Assembly: GCF_002196515.1 (NCBI RefSeq)
Contig: NZ_CP018836.1
Span: forward strand, 434,001 to 498,000
Direction of reading: 5' to 3'
DNA: 64,000 nucleotides
Origin: Vibrio gazogenes
GTDB taxonomy: Bacteria; Pseudomonadota; Gammaproteobacteria; Enterobacterales; Vibrionaceae
Of the stretch, positions 25,859-34,649 are shown piece by piece. The notes beneath the pieces were generated by a model, which worked only from the letters and a program-made list of their open reading frames with translations, made no database searches and was not told the DNA's origin. Position 1 is the stretch's first letter, and each line of letters starts with the position of its first letter. The translations under genes and the position numbers were made by a program.

Positions 25859-26698
25859 TCAGTTATGTCGTTCAGGAAACTGATGTAACGCATGAATCCA
25901 CCCGGTATCCTCATCATCAGGTTCCCAGTTTCGCAACGAATGTCCCGCGGTAGCGTTTTCGCGCACATACCGCGCTTGTGAGAGATAACCCGGAAATTTG
26001 TTGGTATTGAACAGTGTGGCCGGCCGCAAATATTGGCGCATCCGGGCATCATTTCCCCACTCTCGAACTTTGTGATCAATCACAGCCACGAGATCCTCAA
26101 CCGAGAAATCTTCCTGTAAGCGCGCCATAATTAAACTGGCGGTTTGCCCCTTTGGCTGAAACCGTGTTTGTGCCGCTTGATTCAAATGAAAAACAACGGC
26201 TTGCATCGTTTGATGTTGTGATGATGTTGTCACAGCGACATCACTTTTTGCTAATGGCCGGGCAAGGATCATTGCTTGATCATTCCGTTCTTGTTGTGGA
26301 TCAGTCATTATTTGTGTCGTTTGAGCCGGATCTGGTTCAGCCAGATCTGGCTTATCCGTTTCAGCACACGGGCTTGCCTCAATAGCCTTATCCGGATGAG
26401 CCGTTTTTGGTTCATCGAAAACGATGTATTCAATTTCTCCGGAGGCTCGCTTTTGTGTCGTCACATAACCGACCTGCCGCAACTCTTTCAAAATGGCGTA
26501 AACGCCATCCCGACCCGTTTTCTTCGCAGATCCTTGCGTCACATTGGCTAAATGAGCAGGGCTAACCTGCCAGTGATCCGGCTTAGAAAGCAGATAAGTC
26601 AACATTCCCATCGCCTGAAAGGACAAATGCCCTTCCTGAAAAATATGATTGCCGACCAACGTAAAACACTGCTCCCGCTTGGCCCGTCTAATACTCAT
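25859..26698 (-). CDS. Phage replication initiator, O-like (Phg_2220_C C-terminus)
   Basis: 279 residues. The N-terminal part is a winged-helix DNA-binding domain (FQAMGMLTYLLSKPDHWQVS, KKTGRDGVYAILKELRQVGY). A low-complexity linker rich in Asp/Pro/Gln follows (about 100-165). The C-terminal domain shows the phage replisome organiser pattern: VIDHKVREWGNDARMRQYLR then PATLFNTNKFPGYL. This corresponds to O-type initiators that recruit the P protein. It is the first gene of the leftward operon next to the repressor. Confidence 0.85.
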   Translation of the reverse strand: MSIRRAKREQCFTLVGNHIFQEGHLSFQAMGMLTYLLSKPDHWQVSPAHLANVTQGSAKKTGRDGVYAILKELRQVGYVTTQKRASGEIEYIVFDEPKTAHPDKAIEASPCAETDKPDLAEPDPAQTTQIMTDPQQERNDQAMILARPLAKSDVAVTTSSQHQTMQAVVFHLNQAAQTRFQPKGQTASLIMARLQEDFSVEDLVAVIDHKVREWGNDARMRQYLRPATLFNTNKFPGYLSQARYVRENATAGHSLRNWEPDDEDTGWIHALHQFPERHN

Positions 26699-26801
26699 CC
26701 ATACACCTTTTTAACGACCGAAATATCATGTCTTTGCCAGACTGAAAAACGGATAAGGATCCAACACCTCACCACTATTTTGATGGTAATAGTAAGAAAA
26801 C

Positions 26802-26864
26802 TTTCACTCAGTGTAAATATAACGACGTAATAAAATTTTCTTTCCTAGTGTAAAAATCATTACA
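26802..26864. promoter_or_regulatory. Candidate repressor operators between replication gene and repressor
   Basis: Two copies of AGTGTAAA start 37 bases apart (26810 and 26847). The first is part of the dyad TTTCACTCAGTGTAAA (26802-26817); the second is part of TGTAA-N6-TTACA (26849-26864). They lie in the divergent control region of the O-like gene (minus) and the repressor (plus), just ahead of a TATACT (26874-26879) that could be the repressor's -10. Binding by the repressor is inferred. Confidence 0.5.
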
Positions 26865-26985
26865 AAAGTGCTGTATACTTGGATTGAAAAGGGCTATGAT
26901 GGGAATTCTGAATGCGAACACCTGTCAGGGTTCTGGAAAGAAACAACCAATTGAGGATACCCCGTCATCACGGGCAGTGTGATTT

Positions 26986-27675
26986 ATGATTGTTGAATTA
27001 GGCGAACGTCTCAAAGCCAGACGAGAAAGTTTAGGGCTCACCCAAGACATGCTGACGGCCCGAGTGAAAGAGATTGATTCATCACTGAGTCTGAATCGGA
27101 TTACGATCAGTCAGATCGAAAACGGCATTCAGTCAAGTATGAAAGATCGCTTATTACTGGCGATGTCTAAAGCATTAGAATGTTCACCGGAATGGATTGT
27201 ATACGGCACCAATTCTGCCAATGCCGAGCACGCGGATATACCGTCGCAGGCAAACGTCAGTCATGGTCCCGCTGTTTCGACCATGTGTCCGGTCATCTCC
27301 TGGGTGAAAGCCGGTGATTTTTCTGAAGCGGTAACCCCGTATGCGCCGGATGAATATGAATATTATCCTTGTCCGGTGCACAGTGGCCCCGGCACTTATA
27401 TTCTCCGGGTTCGGGGTGACTCGATGGAACCAAGGTTTGAGGAAAACGATTTGATCTTTATTGATCCGAATCTCGTCGAACCAGAACACAACAAGTTCGT
27501 CATTGCGATGCTGACCGATTCGGCAGAAGCAACATTCAAACAGATACAAGTTATTGATAATAAGAAATATCTGAAGGCGCTTAATCCTTCCTATCCGCCA
27601 GAACTGCGGTTTTTATCAATCAATGGTAACTGTCAGATCATTGGGACAGTCATTGCCCACATGAAACCCATTTAA
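26986..27675 (+). CDS. CI/LexA-like phage repressor with S24 peptidase domain
   Basis: 229 residues. N-terminal HTH_3 DNA-binding domain (LGERLKARRESLGLTQDMLT to about residue 65), linker with the probable cleavage site Ala-Gly (WVKAGDF), then the S24 domain: catalytic Ser in RGDSMEPRFEE and general-base Lys in ATFKQIQ. Activated RecA would stimulate self-cleavage and so induce the element after DNA damage. It is divergent from the O-like gene and has no strong Shine-Dalgarno. Confidence 0.92.
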   Translation: MIVELGERLKARRESLGLTQDMLTARVKEIDSSLSLNRITISQIENGIQSSMKDRLLLAMSKALECSPEWIVYGTNSANAEHADIPSQANVSHGPAVSTMCPVISWVKAGDFSEAVTPYAPDEYEYYPCPVHSGPGTYILRVRGDSMEPRFEENDLIFIDPNLVEPEHNKFVIAMLTDSAEATFKQIQVIDNKKYLKALNPSYPPELRFLSINGNCQIIGTVIAHMKPI

Positions 27676-27701
27676 CATTCTGTTTTAACATTGAACTCAT
27701 T

Positions 27702-27728
27702 AAAAAGGGGAGCTATAAAAGCTCCCCT
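27702..27728 (-). terminator. Rho-independent terminator of dcuA
   Basis: A perfect 9-bp stem (AGGGGAGCT / AGCTCCCCT), 5-base loop, followed on the minus strand by five T. It lies between the converging repressor and dcuA genes, 24 bases after the dcuA stop. Confidence 0.88.
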
Positions 27729-27751
27729 CTCAGATATAACCAATCACGCTG

Positions 27752-29053
27752 TTACAGAATCATACCACCAAAGATAAATCCGAACGTCACTGCTGAAGTG
27801 ATAGTCACCACACCCGGAATAAAGAACGGATGGTTGAAGACATAACTGCCGATTCGGGTTGACCCCGTATCATCCATCTCGACTGCCGCCAATAATGTTG
27901 GATAAGTTGGCAGAACAAAGAGCGCACTCACAGCAGCAAAAGAAGCAACGGCTGTCAACGGTGCGACACCAATGGCTAGTGCAGCGGGCATCAGTGCAGT
28001 CGTTGTCGCACCTTGTGAATAAAGCAGCATTGATGCAAAAAACAGAGTAATCGCCAGCATCCATGGATATTGCTCAAGAATATGTGCCGATAATTCTTTA
28101 ATCTCGTTGATATGACCGGAAACAAAGGTATCACCTAACCAAGCAACCCCAAGTACACAGACACAAGCACTCATCCCAGATTTAAACGTTGAAACTGAGC
28201 TGATTTTTGAAGCATCGACCTTCGTAAACAGGATAATGGCCGTCGCTGCCATCAGCATAATCGCCATAATGGCTTGGTTACGACCGATTGCAGGGTCAGT
28301 AATCAATCCGACAGTCTTACTAATCATTGTCGCGTAAGCAACCACAGCAACAATCGCAATGACGAAGATATAAACAGAAGTTTTTGCTGATGGTAGGATC
28401 TCACGTTTGGTTGCACCGCGAACTTTAATCAGACCTTTTGCCAGACGTTCTTGATAAATCGGATCATCTTCCAGATCTTTACCTAAGAAATTAGCGACAA
28501 AAGCACCAACCATACAGGCTGCAAACGTGGTTGGAATACACACAGCCAGCAACATAAGATAACCGACGCCTAACGGCTCAAGAATACCAGAGAAAAAAAC
28601 CACAGCTGCGGAAATGGGAGATGCTGTAATCGCAATTTGAGATGCGACCACCGCTATCGACAGGGGACGTGACGGTCTGACTTTTTGCTCTTTCGCCACT
28701 TCAGCAATAACCGGCAAAGTTGAAAATGCCGTATGACCAGTGCCCGCCAAAAGTGTCATCACAAAAGTTACGATGGGCGCATAAAAGGTAATATGTTTCG
28801 GATTTTTTCTTAAAAACGTTTCTGCCAGGTCAACCAGCCAGTCCATACCACCGGCAACTTGCATCGCTGCAATTGCGGTAATCACGGACATAATGATTAA
28901 AATAACATCGACCGGGATGGTACCTGCGTGCATGCCCAATCCCATTGTCAAAATGATGACCCCTGCCCCGCCGGCAAATCCAATGCCGATACCGCCAATT
29001 CTGGCGCCGAGAAAAATGAAGAGCAGGACAATAAACAGCTCTACTGCTACCAT
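27752..29053 (-). CDS. dcuA: Anaerobic C4-dicarboxylate transporter, Dcu family
   Basis: 433 residues with about ten to twelve hydrophobic segments over the whole length. The motifs GARIGGIGIGFAGG, MQVAGGMDWLVDLAE, PVIAEVAKEQKVRPSRPLS and ITASPISAAVVFFS are those of the Dcu family and closer to DcuA than DcuB. It exchanges or takes up aspartate, fumarate, malate and succinate at the inner membrane, mostly for anaerobic fumarate respiration. It has its own terminator. I saw no perfect FNR site directly upstream. Confidence 0.88.
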   Translation of the reverse strand: MVAVELFIVLLFIFLGARIGGIGIGFAGGAGVIILTMGLGMHAGTIPVDVILIIMSVITAIAAMQVAGGMDWLVDLAETFLRKNPKHITFYAPIVTFVMTLLAGTGHTAFSTLPVIAEVAKEQKVRPSRPLSIAVVASQIAITASPISAAVVFFSGILEPLGVGYLMLLAVCIPTTFAACMVGAFVANFLGKDLEDDPIYQERLAKGLIKVRGATKREILPSAKTSVYIFVIAIVAVVAYATMISKTVGLITDPAIGRNQAIMAIMLMAATAIILFTKVDASKISSVSTFKSGMSACVCVLGVAWLGDTFVSGHINEIKELSAHILEQYPWMLAITLFFASMLLYSQGATTTALMPAALAIGVAPLTAVASFAAVSALFVLPTYPTLLAAVEMDDTGSTRIGSYVFNHPFFIPGVVTITSAVTFGFIFGGMIL

Positions 29054-29340
29054 GATGATACCTCGTTAAGTTATTGTATTTTAATTAATAATTTTTATTT
29101 CAATATTGAATAATGACTTAGTGGGGCAATTGATAGCAGATCCATTGCAAGCACCCTCTCACAAACTAAAATCCCTTACATCTCAACCACTCAATAACGA
29201 CTTTAATTTACGAACACGTCTTGCTTTTTTGTTACAGGAAATTAAACGATAAATAACGTCCTGAACCCAAAAATATATTTATGAAATCAATATTTTTCCT
29301 CAATTCACAAATAAAAAACACACTATATTTACATTTGAAA

Positions 29341-29367
29341 CAATTGATTATTTAAATAAATCAATTG
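29341..29367. promoter_or_regulatory. AT-rich palindrome upstream of dcuA
   Basis: Perfect 9-bp arms CAATTGATT and AATCAATTG around a 9-base AT-only spacer, about 290 bases before the dcuA start. It has TTGAT and ATCAA halves, but the spacing (11) is wrong for FNR. Binding protein unknown. Confidence 0.4.
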
Positions 29368-29766
29368 AAACTTTATTATTTCCTATAGGTAAAAAGTGAC
29401 TCAAATTGATAACGCTTGTTATGTTGCATATTCAGTGACAACAATAAAAGAAACGGAGGAAATCTTGACAGGTTAGCCTGATCGAGGGAGACGGATAGAT
29501 AAGAACAGAAAACATCTCTCATAGTAATCATCAAGAATCCTTAGTTTATTATGTCGGAAATCATGTAATGATGACCGTTCACTAAAATATAAGAATCCTT
29601 TCTGGGCAAAGATTAGTTTAAAAATCCATCCTGATTTTGGAGTTCATCATACCGTACCAACGCAAAAATAACAGTACTTAGATCACCTTTTTGGTGCATC
29701 CGGTTATTGACCAAAAAATAAATAAATAAAAATTGATCTAAATAAAATAATGAACATCTTGAAGAG

Positions 29767-29793
29767 ATCTGACACAACAAAGTTGTGTCAGAT
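29767..29793. terminator. Perfect hairpin behind acdS
   Basis: A 12-bp perfect stem (ATCTGACACAAC / GTTGTGTCAGAT) with a 3-base loop, 27 bases after the acdS stop. It lacks a T-run on both strands, so it is either a weak terminator or an RNA 3'-end stabiliser. Confidence 0.55.
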
Positions 29794-29820
29794 ATATATG
29801 AATAAATTGATGTTAATCAA

Positions 29821-30837
29821 TTAACCATTCCGATAAATATAACTATAGGCATTAATAGCCGGGACACCACCCAAGTGTGCATATAATACTTTGGCACCTT
29901 TGGGAAAGAATCCCTTCCGGGTCAAATCAATCAAACCTTGCATCGATTTTCCTTCGTACACCGGATCGGTCATCATACCTTCCGTACGCGCTGCAATTCG
30001 AATCGCATCATTGGTCTCATCAGAAGGAACACCATAAGCCGGATAAGCATAATCATCCATGATGACGATATCTTCCGCTGTGATTTCTTGGCCCAATTCA
30101 ACCAAATCAGCCGTATGCTGTGCAATACGTAAAACCTGCTCATGGTTTTTCTCCGGGGTACCTGAAGCATCAATACCAATCACATTTTGTGCTCTGCCAT
30201 CTGCCGCAAAACCGACAACCATCCCGGCCATGGTAGACCCCGTCACCGTACACACCACGATATAATCGAATTTGATTCCCATGTCGGCTTCTTGTTCGCG
30301 AACTTCTTCAGCAAACCGGACATACCCTAACCCGCCATATGGATGCTCTGATGCACCGGCAGGAATCGGATAAGGAACACCCCCTTTTGCTTTGACATCT
30401 TCAATTGCATTTTCCCAACTTTCGCGAATACCAATATCAAACCCTTCATCAACCAGTTCAATCTCGGCACCCATTACCCGGCTCATCAGAATATTGCCGA
30501 CACGATCATAGACCGCATCCTGAAATGGCACCCAGCTCTCCTGTACCAGCCGACATTTCATGCCGATTTTCGCAGCCGTCGCCGCCACCAGACGAGTATG
30601 GTTTGATTGCACACCTCCGATAGTCACTAATGTATCGGCACAACTGGCAAGCGCCTCAGGGACGATATATTCCAGCTTCCGAATTTTGTTACCGCCAAAA
30701 GCCAGCCCACAGTTGCAATCTTCTCGCTTGGCATAAATTTCCACTTCTCCTCCGAGAAATTCACTCAGGCGACTGAGCTTTTCAATCGGGGTCGGACCAA
30801 AATTCAGCGGGTAACGTTCAAACTTCTCCAATTTCAT
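29821..30837 (-). CDS. acdS: 1-Aminocyclopropane-1-carboxylate (ACC) deaminase
   Basis: 338 residues from the ATG at 30837 (AAGGA eight bases upstream). PLP-dependent enzyme that opens ACC to 2-oxobutyrate and ammonia. Motifs: KREDCNCGLAFGGNKIRKLE with the PLP lysine; GGVQSNHTR; VCTVTGSTMAGMVVG for phosphate binding; DPVYEGKSMQG carrying the Tyr-Glu pair, and VLYAHLGG with the Leu that together separate true AcdS from D-cysteine desulfhydrase. The residue after QSN is His rather than the usual Gln, a departure to note. A regulator gene lies divergently. Confidence 0.9.
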   Translation of the reverse strand: MKLEKFERYPLNFGPTPIEKLSRLSEFLGGEVEIYAKREDCNCGLAFGGNKIRKLEYIVPEALASCADTLVTIGGVQSNHTRLVAATAAKIGMKCRLVQESWVPFQDAVYDRVGNILMSRVMGAEIELVDEGFDIGIRESWENAIEDVKAKGGVPYPIPAGASEHPYGGLGYVRFAEEVREQEADMGIKFDYIVVCTVTGSTMAGMVVGFAADGRAQNVIGIDASGTPEKNHEQVLRIAQHTADLVELGQEITAEDIVIMDDYAYPAYGVPSDETNDAIRIAARTEGMMTDPVYEGKSMQGLIDLTRKGFFPKGAKVLYAHLGGVPAINAYSYIYRNG

Positions 30838-31013
30838 GACAAATTTCCTTATATGCGATAACAATCTTGTTTGAAAGGATATGCATTTAGATTACTCAAT
30901 CTGAAATGAAATGTGCTTCCGATTTGTTTTCATTTTTTTAATATAAATTTTACATATACGCCATAAATAGATATTTTAATGAATAAATAACCATTAAAAT
31001 GCAAGATAATTTC

Positions 31014-31478
31014 ATGAATCAATCACTTGATCGCATCGATCTGAAACTGCTACGCCTGTTACAACAAGACGGCAGAGCGAGTAATGCCGTATTGGCAGAA
31101 AAAACCAATATTAGTCCGGCGACGTGTCATCGCCGTGTTGAACGCTTGTTCAAGCAAGGGACAATTCAGTCAGTCAGGGCAGAAGTTAATCCACAGGATA
31201 TTGATTTGGGCACTTTGGTTACTGTTGGTGTGGTGCTGGATCGCTCAACACCGGAAAGCTTTGCCGCATTTGAAGCGGCAATTGTTCGCCTGCCTGTCAT
31301 GATTGATTGCCAGTTAGTTGCGGGGGAATTTGACTATTTTCTCCGGGTCCGGGTACAAGATATGGCGGATTTCAATCAACTGCATGCGACTCAGTTGATC
31401 GCCCTGCCCGGTGTCCGACAAATCCGAACCTTTTTTGTGATGAAAGAAGTCATTCACCATGCGCCGTTACGGTTCTAA
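31014..31478 (+). CDS. acdR: Lrp/AsnC-family regulator, AcdR-like
   Basis: 154 residues from the second possible ATG (31014); an in-frame ATG at 30999 is equally possible and neither has a clear ribosome-binding site. N-terminal winged HTH (LDRIDLKLLRLLQQDGRASN then NISPATCHRRVERLF) and C-terminal ligand-binding RAM domain (VAGEFDYFLRVRVQDMADFN). It is divergent from acdS over 176 bases, the arrangement of acdR-acdS in other proteobacteria, where the Lrp protein activates acdS. Symbol given on context. Confidence 0.85.
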   Translation: MNQSLDRIDLKLLRLLQQDGRASNAVLAEKTNISPATCHRRVERLFKQGTIQSVRAEVNPQDIDLGTLVTVGVVLDRSTPESFAAFEAAIVRLPVMIDCQLVAGEFDYFLRVRVQDMADFNQLHATQLIALPGVRQIRTFFVMKEVIHHAPLRF

Positions 31479-31529
31479 CTCACGCGATATGCAGTCATGG
31501 TAGAGGGATAATCACATCGCAGCATAAAA

Positions 31530-31560
31530 AAACGGGGCTCAAAGCCCCGTTTCTCTTTAT
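31530..31560. terminator. Bidirectional terminator between acdR and the MaoC-like gene
   Basis: A perfect 10-bp stem (AAACGGGGCT / AGCCCCGTTT), 3-base loop, with an A-run on the left and TTTCTCTTTAT on the right. It serves two converging genes. Confidence 0.9.
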
Positions 31561-31607
31561 ATCTGCAAAAACAACATGATATATCTGCAAAAAACAACAT
31601 GGTTATA

Positions 31608-32336
31608 TTAGAAGTGCAGTTGAATCACTGACACGACGATACAGCCCGGACGTCTGATACCATCAATCTCAACACGAATTTCACGCTCGATTTCCAACCC
31701 TTTACGCACGGGGGTCACCTTGGTCAGAATACTTTTCGCCCGGACCCGATCACCTGACTTCACCGGATACGGAAAACGCACCTGATTCAGACCAACGTTC
31801 ACAACCATTTTTGCGGTCGGAAATAACGGCACTTCAGGATTCACGCTGTCAGTCAGTTTTGGTAACAATGCTAACGTCAGAAAACCATGTGCAATGGTTG
31901 TCTTAAACGGAGACTCAACAGATGCTCGCTCTGGATCCGTATGAATCCACTGTGTATCTTCAGTCACAGAACCAAATTGATCAATCCGGGACTGGTCAAT
32001 ATTCAACCACTCCCCGACATGGATCACTTCACCAATTTTTTCCCGTAGCTCTTCATACAAAGCCTGAGCTTCCGGGGTTAATTTCAGCGTTTCTTGAGTA
32101 AAGGCAGCTGATTCACGTTTTAACGCAGCATGATCTGCATCGTTCGGCAGATTAACCTCTTCATTCACCGCAGGTTGATGAAAATCTCTGATCCACGAAA
32201 ATAGGTGAAAGTTATTCGTTTTTGTCAGCAATTCTTCCCAATACTCACGCATTGCCGGCGGCATTTTCTGCATCAATTCTGCATGCTGCTTGCTTAATAT
32301 TTCACCACGTTGCTTGAACAGTTCGACGACTTTCAT
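31608..32336 (-). CDS. MaoC-like dehydratase/hydratase
   Basis: 242 residues from the ATG at 32336, seven bases after a strong AAGGAG; longer frames lack a ribosome-binding site. The C-terminal half (about 105-242) is a MaoC/hot-dog domain: HVGEWLNIDQSRIDQFGSVT, then DTQWIHTDPERA and TTIAHGFLTLALLP, which carry the Asp/His hydratase residues. The N-terminal 90 residues are helical. Members hydrate enoyl-CoA or act in polyhydroxyalkanoate and fatty acid metabolism; the substrate is not shown. Confidence 0.88.
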   Translation of the reverse strand: MKVVELFKQRGEILSKQHAELMQKMPPAMREYWEELLTKTNNFHLFSWIRDFHQPAVNEEVNLPNDADHAALKRESAAFTQETLKLTPEAQALYEELREKIGEVIHVGEWLNIDQSRIDQFGSVTEDTQWIHTDPERASVESPFKTTIAHGFLTLALLPKLTDSVNPEVPLFPTAKMVVNVGLNQVRFPYPVKSGDRVRAKSILTKVTPVRKGLEIEREIRVEIDGIRRPGCIVVSVIQLHF

Positions 32337-32866
32337 CTCAACTCCTTGCTCCATTACTATGAAGTCTGTAACGGCTTGATTTTGAACTACTTCACAGAAA
32401 GGTGCAAACACTTTCGGGCGTACATGCGTTAACTGAACAGTGTTTTTTATATATATTTCATTAACTTACAAATAAAACGCCATTTTATTAGAACAATAGA
32501 GCGCCACTGGTACGATCTCTTTGCATCCATCCTGTCTACAGGGTTCAAAAGAACACTGTTTCTTTTTTTAGTTTAAAAATCAATGTCATAGAAAATTCAC
32601 ATTCCCCGACTCGATCTGATGTATCATAAGTGATTAAAAAATAACCAGACTTGCTATGACATACAAAAACAGTGCCATTGTGCACAAAATTTCAATCATT
32701 TGATTCATCAACACGCTCGTCGCGCAATTCCCCTATTGCTTGTGCCTATCACAGATATCGGTCCGACAGATGGAATACTTTGCTATGCTCAGTAGACAAT
32801 TCATTAAATATAAATGATAATTATTATCATATAGAGATTCCGATCAGGCCTGAAGGTGGCGATTGT
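32337..32866. other. Intergenic region with sit promoter
   Basis: About 530 bases between the divergent MaoC-like gene and sitA. Only the last 75 bases carry recognisable signals (promoter and Fur box). In-frame extension of sitA upstream exists but lacks a ribosome-binding site and a credible signal peptide, so I do not use it. Confidence 0.6.
32793..32830 (+). promoter_or_regulatory. sitABCD promoter with overlapping Fur box
   Basis: A -35-like TAGACA (32793-32798), 17-base spacer and -10-like GATAAT (32816-32821). The -10 lies inside a perfect 17-bp palindrome ATGATAAT-T-ATTATCAT (32814-32830), which matches the Fur consensus closely. Binding of Fur-Fe there would block polymerase. sitA starts 37 bases further on. 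An MntR role cannot be excluded. Confidence 0.85.
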
Positions 32867-33748
32867 ATGAAAAAATATTTAATGACCTCATTTTACTGTG
32901 CTTTGATGCTCCTCCCCGGCATGGCTTGGGCGAAGTTTAAAGTCGTCACAACATTTACTATTATTCAAGACATGGCACAGAATATTGCCGGAGATGCTGC
33001 CGAAGTCGTCTCTTTAACGAAACCCGGCGCAGAAATTCACAACTATCAACCGACACCGAAAGACATTATCAAAGCACAGTCTGCAGACCTTGTGTTGTGG
33101 AATGGCCTCAATCTAGAGCAGTGGTTCCAACGTTTTTTCTCCAATATAAAAGACGTACCTTCCGTTGTTGTCACTGACGGGATTCAGCCACTCTCGATCT
33201 ATACCGGCCCATATAAAAATAAACCCAACCCGCATGCATGGATGTCGCCGAAAAATGCATCGATCTATGTAGAAAACATCCGTCAGGCACTGGTGAAATA
33301 CGATCCGGCCCATGCAGCAACATATAATCACAATGCTCAAATCTATCAGGAAAAAATCGCTCAGCTAAGTGAACATATCCGGACGCAATTGGCAGCCATC
33401 CCAGAGCAAAAACGCTGGCTGGTCACCAGTGAAGGTGCTTTCAGCTATCTCGCGAGAGATTATGGCTTAAAAGAAGCGTTTCTCTGGCCGATTAATGCCG
33501 ATCAACAAGGCACACCACATCAAGTGAAAGCTTTAATTGATACCATCTATCAGCATCATATTCATGTACTGTTCAGTGAGAGCACCATCTCTGACCGCCC
33601 TGCCAAACAGGTGGCCAGAGAAACAGGGGCAACCTATGGTGGTATCCTTTATGTGGATTCTCTCTCGACCCAGAACGGGCCGGTTCCGACTTATCTGGAT
33701 CTACTCAAAGTCACCACCGATACCATTGTCAGAGGATTACGATCATGA
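32867..33748 (+). CDS. sitA: Manganese/iron ABC transporter, substrate-binding protein SitA
   Basis: 293 residues from the ATG at 32867 with AAGGTGG upstream. Signal peptide (MKKYLMTSFYCALMLLPG then MAWA). Cluster A-I binding protein with metal ligands in GAEIHNYQPTP (His), NPHAWMSP (His), SEGAFSY (Glu) and VDSL (Asp). The sequence is of the SitA/YfeA type. It captures Mn(II) or Fe(II) in the periplasm for SitBCD. The sitB start overlaps its stop. Confidence 0.93.
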   Translation: MKKYLMTSFYCALMLLPGMAWAKFKVVTTFTIIQDMAQNIAGDAAEVVSLTKPGAEIHNYQPTPKDIIKAQSADLVLWNGLNLEQWFQRFFSNIKDVPSVVVTDGIQPLSIYTGPYKNKPNPHAWMSPKNASIYVENIRQALVKYDPAHAATYNHNAQIYQEKIAQLSEHIRTQLAAIPEQKRWLVTSEGAFSYLARDYGLKEAFLWPINADQQGTPHQVKALIDTIYQHHIHVLFSESTISDRPAKQVARETGATYGGILYVDSLSTQNGPVPTYLDLLKVTTDTIVRGLRS

Positions 33749-34644
33749 GCCAGCAACCCGTCACGCTTGAAGCCACTCAAGTGAGTGTTACATACAATAA
33801 TGGTTTTAAAGCGATTCACGATGTCAGCTTCCGGTTACAGGGCGGCACCATCTGTGCGCTGGTGGGTGTGAATGGTGGCGGTAAGTCAACGCTATTCAAA
33901 AGCATCATGGGACTGGTCAAAACCTCTCAGGGAGAAATTCTCTTATCTCAGAATCCTATCCGACATGCGCTCAAACAAAATCAGGTCGCTTATGTACCAC
34001 AAAGTGAAGACATCGACTGGGACTTTCCGATCCTGGTTCGGGATGTGGTGATGCAAGGACGTTATGGTTTTATGAATTTTCTGCGCCGCCCGAGTCTGAC
34101 GGATAAAGACAAAGTTCAACAAGCGATGCAGCGAATGGGCATTGAAAATCTGGCGAGCCGTCAAATCGGAGAACTCTCCGGCGGACAAAAAAAACGGGTG
34201 TTTCTCGCTCGGGCACTCGCTCAGGAAAGTAAGACGATCTTACTCGATGAACCATTTACCGGTGTCGATTTTACCACCGAAGAAGCGATTATGAATCTGC
34301 TCCGTGAACTCAGAGATGAAGGTCATCTGATTTTGGTATCGACGCACAACCTGGGGAATATTCCTGACTACTGTAATGAAGTGGTGTTTATCAACCGAAC
34401 CATCGTTGCAGCCGGCAATATTCACGATACCTTTACCCAAAAGAATCTGATCGCCACATTTGGCGGGGTACTGAAACACGTCGGGATTCTTGGTGAAACG
34501 CTGCATCAGGATCAGGATGAACGCGCCGTTACGATTTTTTCAGACCATGAGAAACCCGCGGTCTTTTATGGCAAAGATCAACACAGTGCAACACTGATTC
34601 GGGACAGCAAATCGCCCGAACAACCTCAATCGCCCCAGAGGTAA
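33745..34644 (+). CDS. sitB: Manganese/iron ABC transporter ATPase SitB
   Basis: 299 residues. Walker A GVNGGGKSTLFK, Q-loop in YVPQSEDIDW, signature LSGGQKKRVF, Walker B TILLDEPFTGVD and switch His in STHNLGN. It energises SitCD at the inner membrane. The start overlaps sitA by four bases. The C-terminal 40 residues are poorly conserved and polar. Confidence 0.93.
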   Translation: MSQQPVTLEATQVSVTYNNGFKAIHDVSFRLQGGTICALVGVNGGGKSTLFKSIMGLVKTSQGEILLSQNPIRHALKQNQVAYVPQSEDIDWDFPILVRDVVMQGRYGFMNFLRRPSLTDKDKVQQAMQRMGIENLASRQIGELSGGQKKRVFLARALAQESKTILLDEPFTGVDFTTEEAIMNLLRELRDEGHLILVSTHNLGNIPDYCNEVVFINRTIVAAGNIHDTFTQKNLIATFGGVLKHVGILGETLHQDQDERAVTIFSDHEKPAVFYGKDQHSATLIRDSKSPEQPQSPQR

Positions 34645-34649
34645 CGGCT

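Larger units (their letters stand above)
29054..29820. other. Gene-free AT-rich region between dcuA and acdS
   Basis: About 770 bases with no supported gene on either strand. It is strongly AT-rich near 29270-29400. It includes an inverted repeat at 29341-29367 (CAATTGATT and AATCAATTG, 9-base spacer) upstream of dcuA and a perfect hairpin at 29767-29793 behind acdS. Confidence 0.7.

Noticed and set aside
4549..27675. Complete P2/K139-like prophage
   Set aside because: No integrase, attachment sites, terminase, portal or capsid can be found in the window; only regulation, replication, lysis and tail genes are present.
29341..29367. FNR site upstream of dcuA
   Set aside because: The TTGAT and ATCAA halves are 11 bases apart, not four. 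I list it only as an unassigned palindrome.
32672..32866. 65-residue N-terminal extension of SitA
   Set aside because: It would run across the Fur box and promoter and hide the signal peptide; the ATG at 32867 has a ribosome-binding site.
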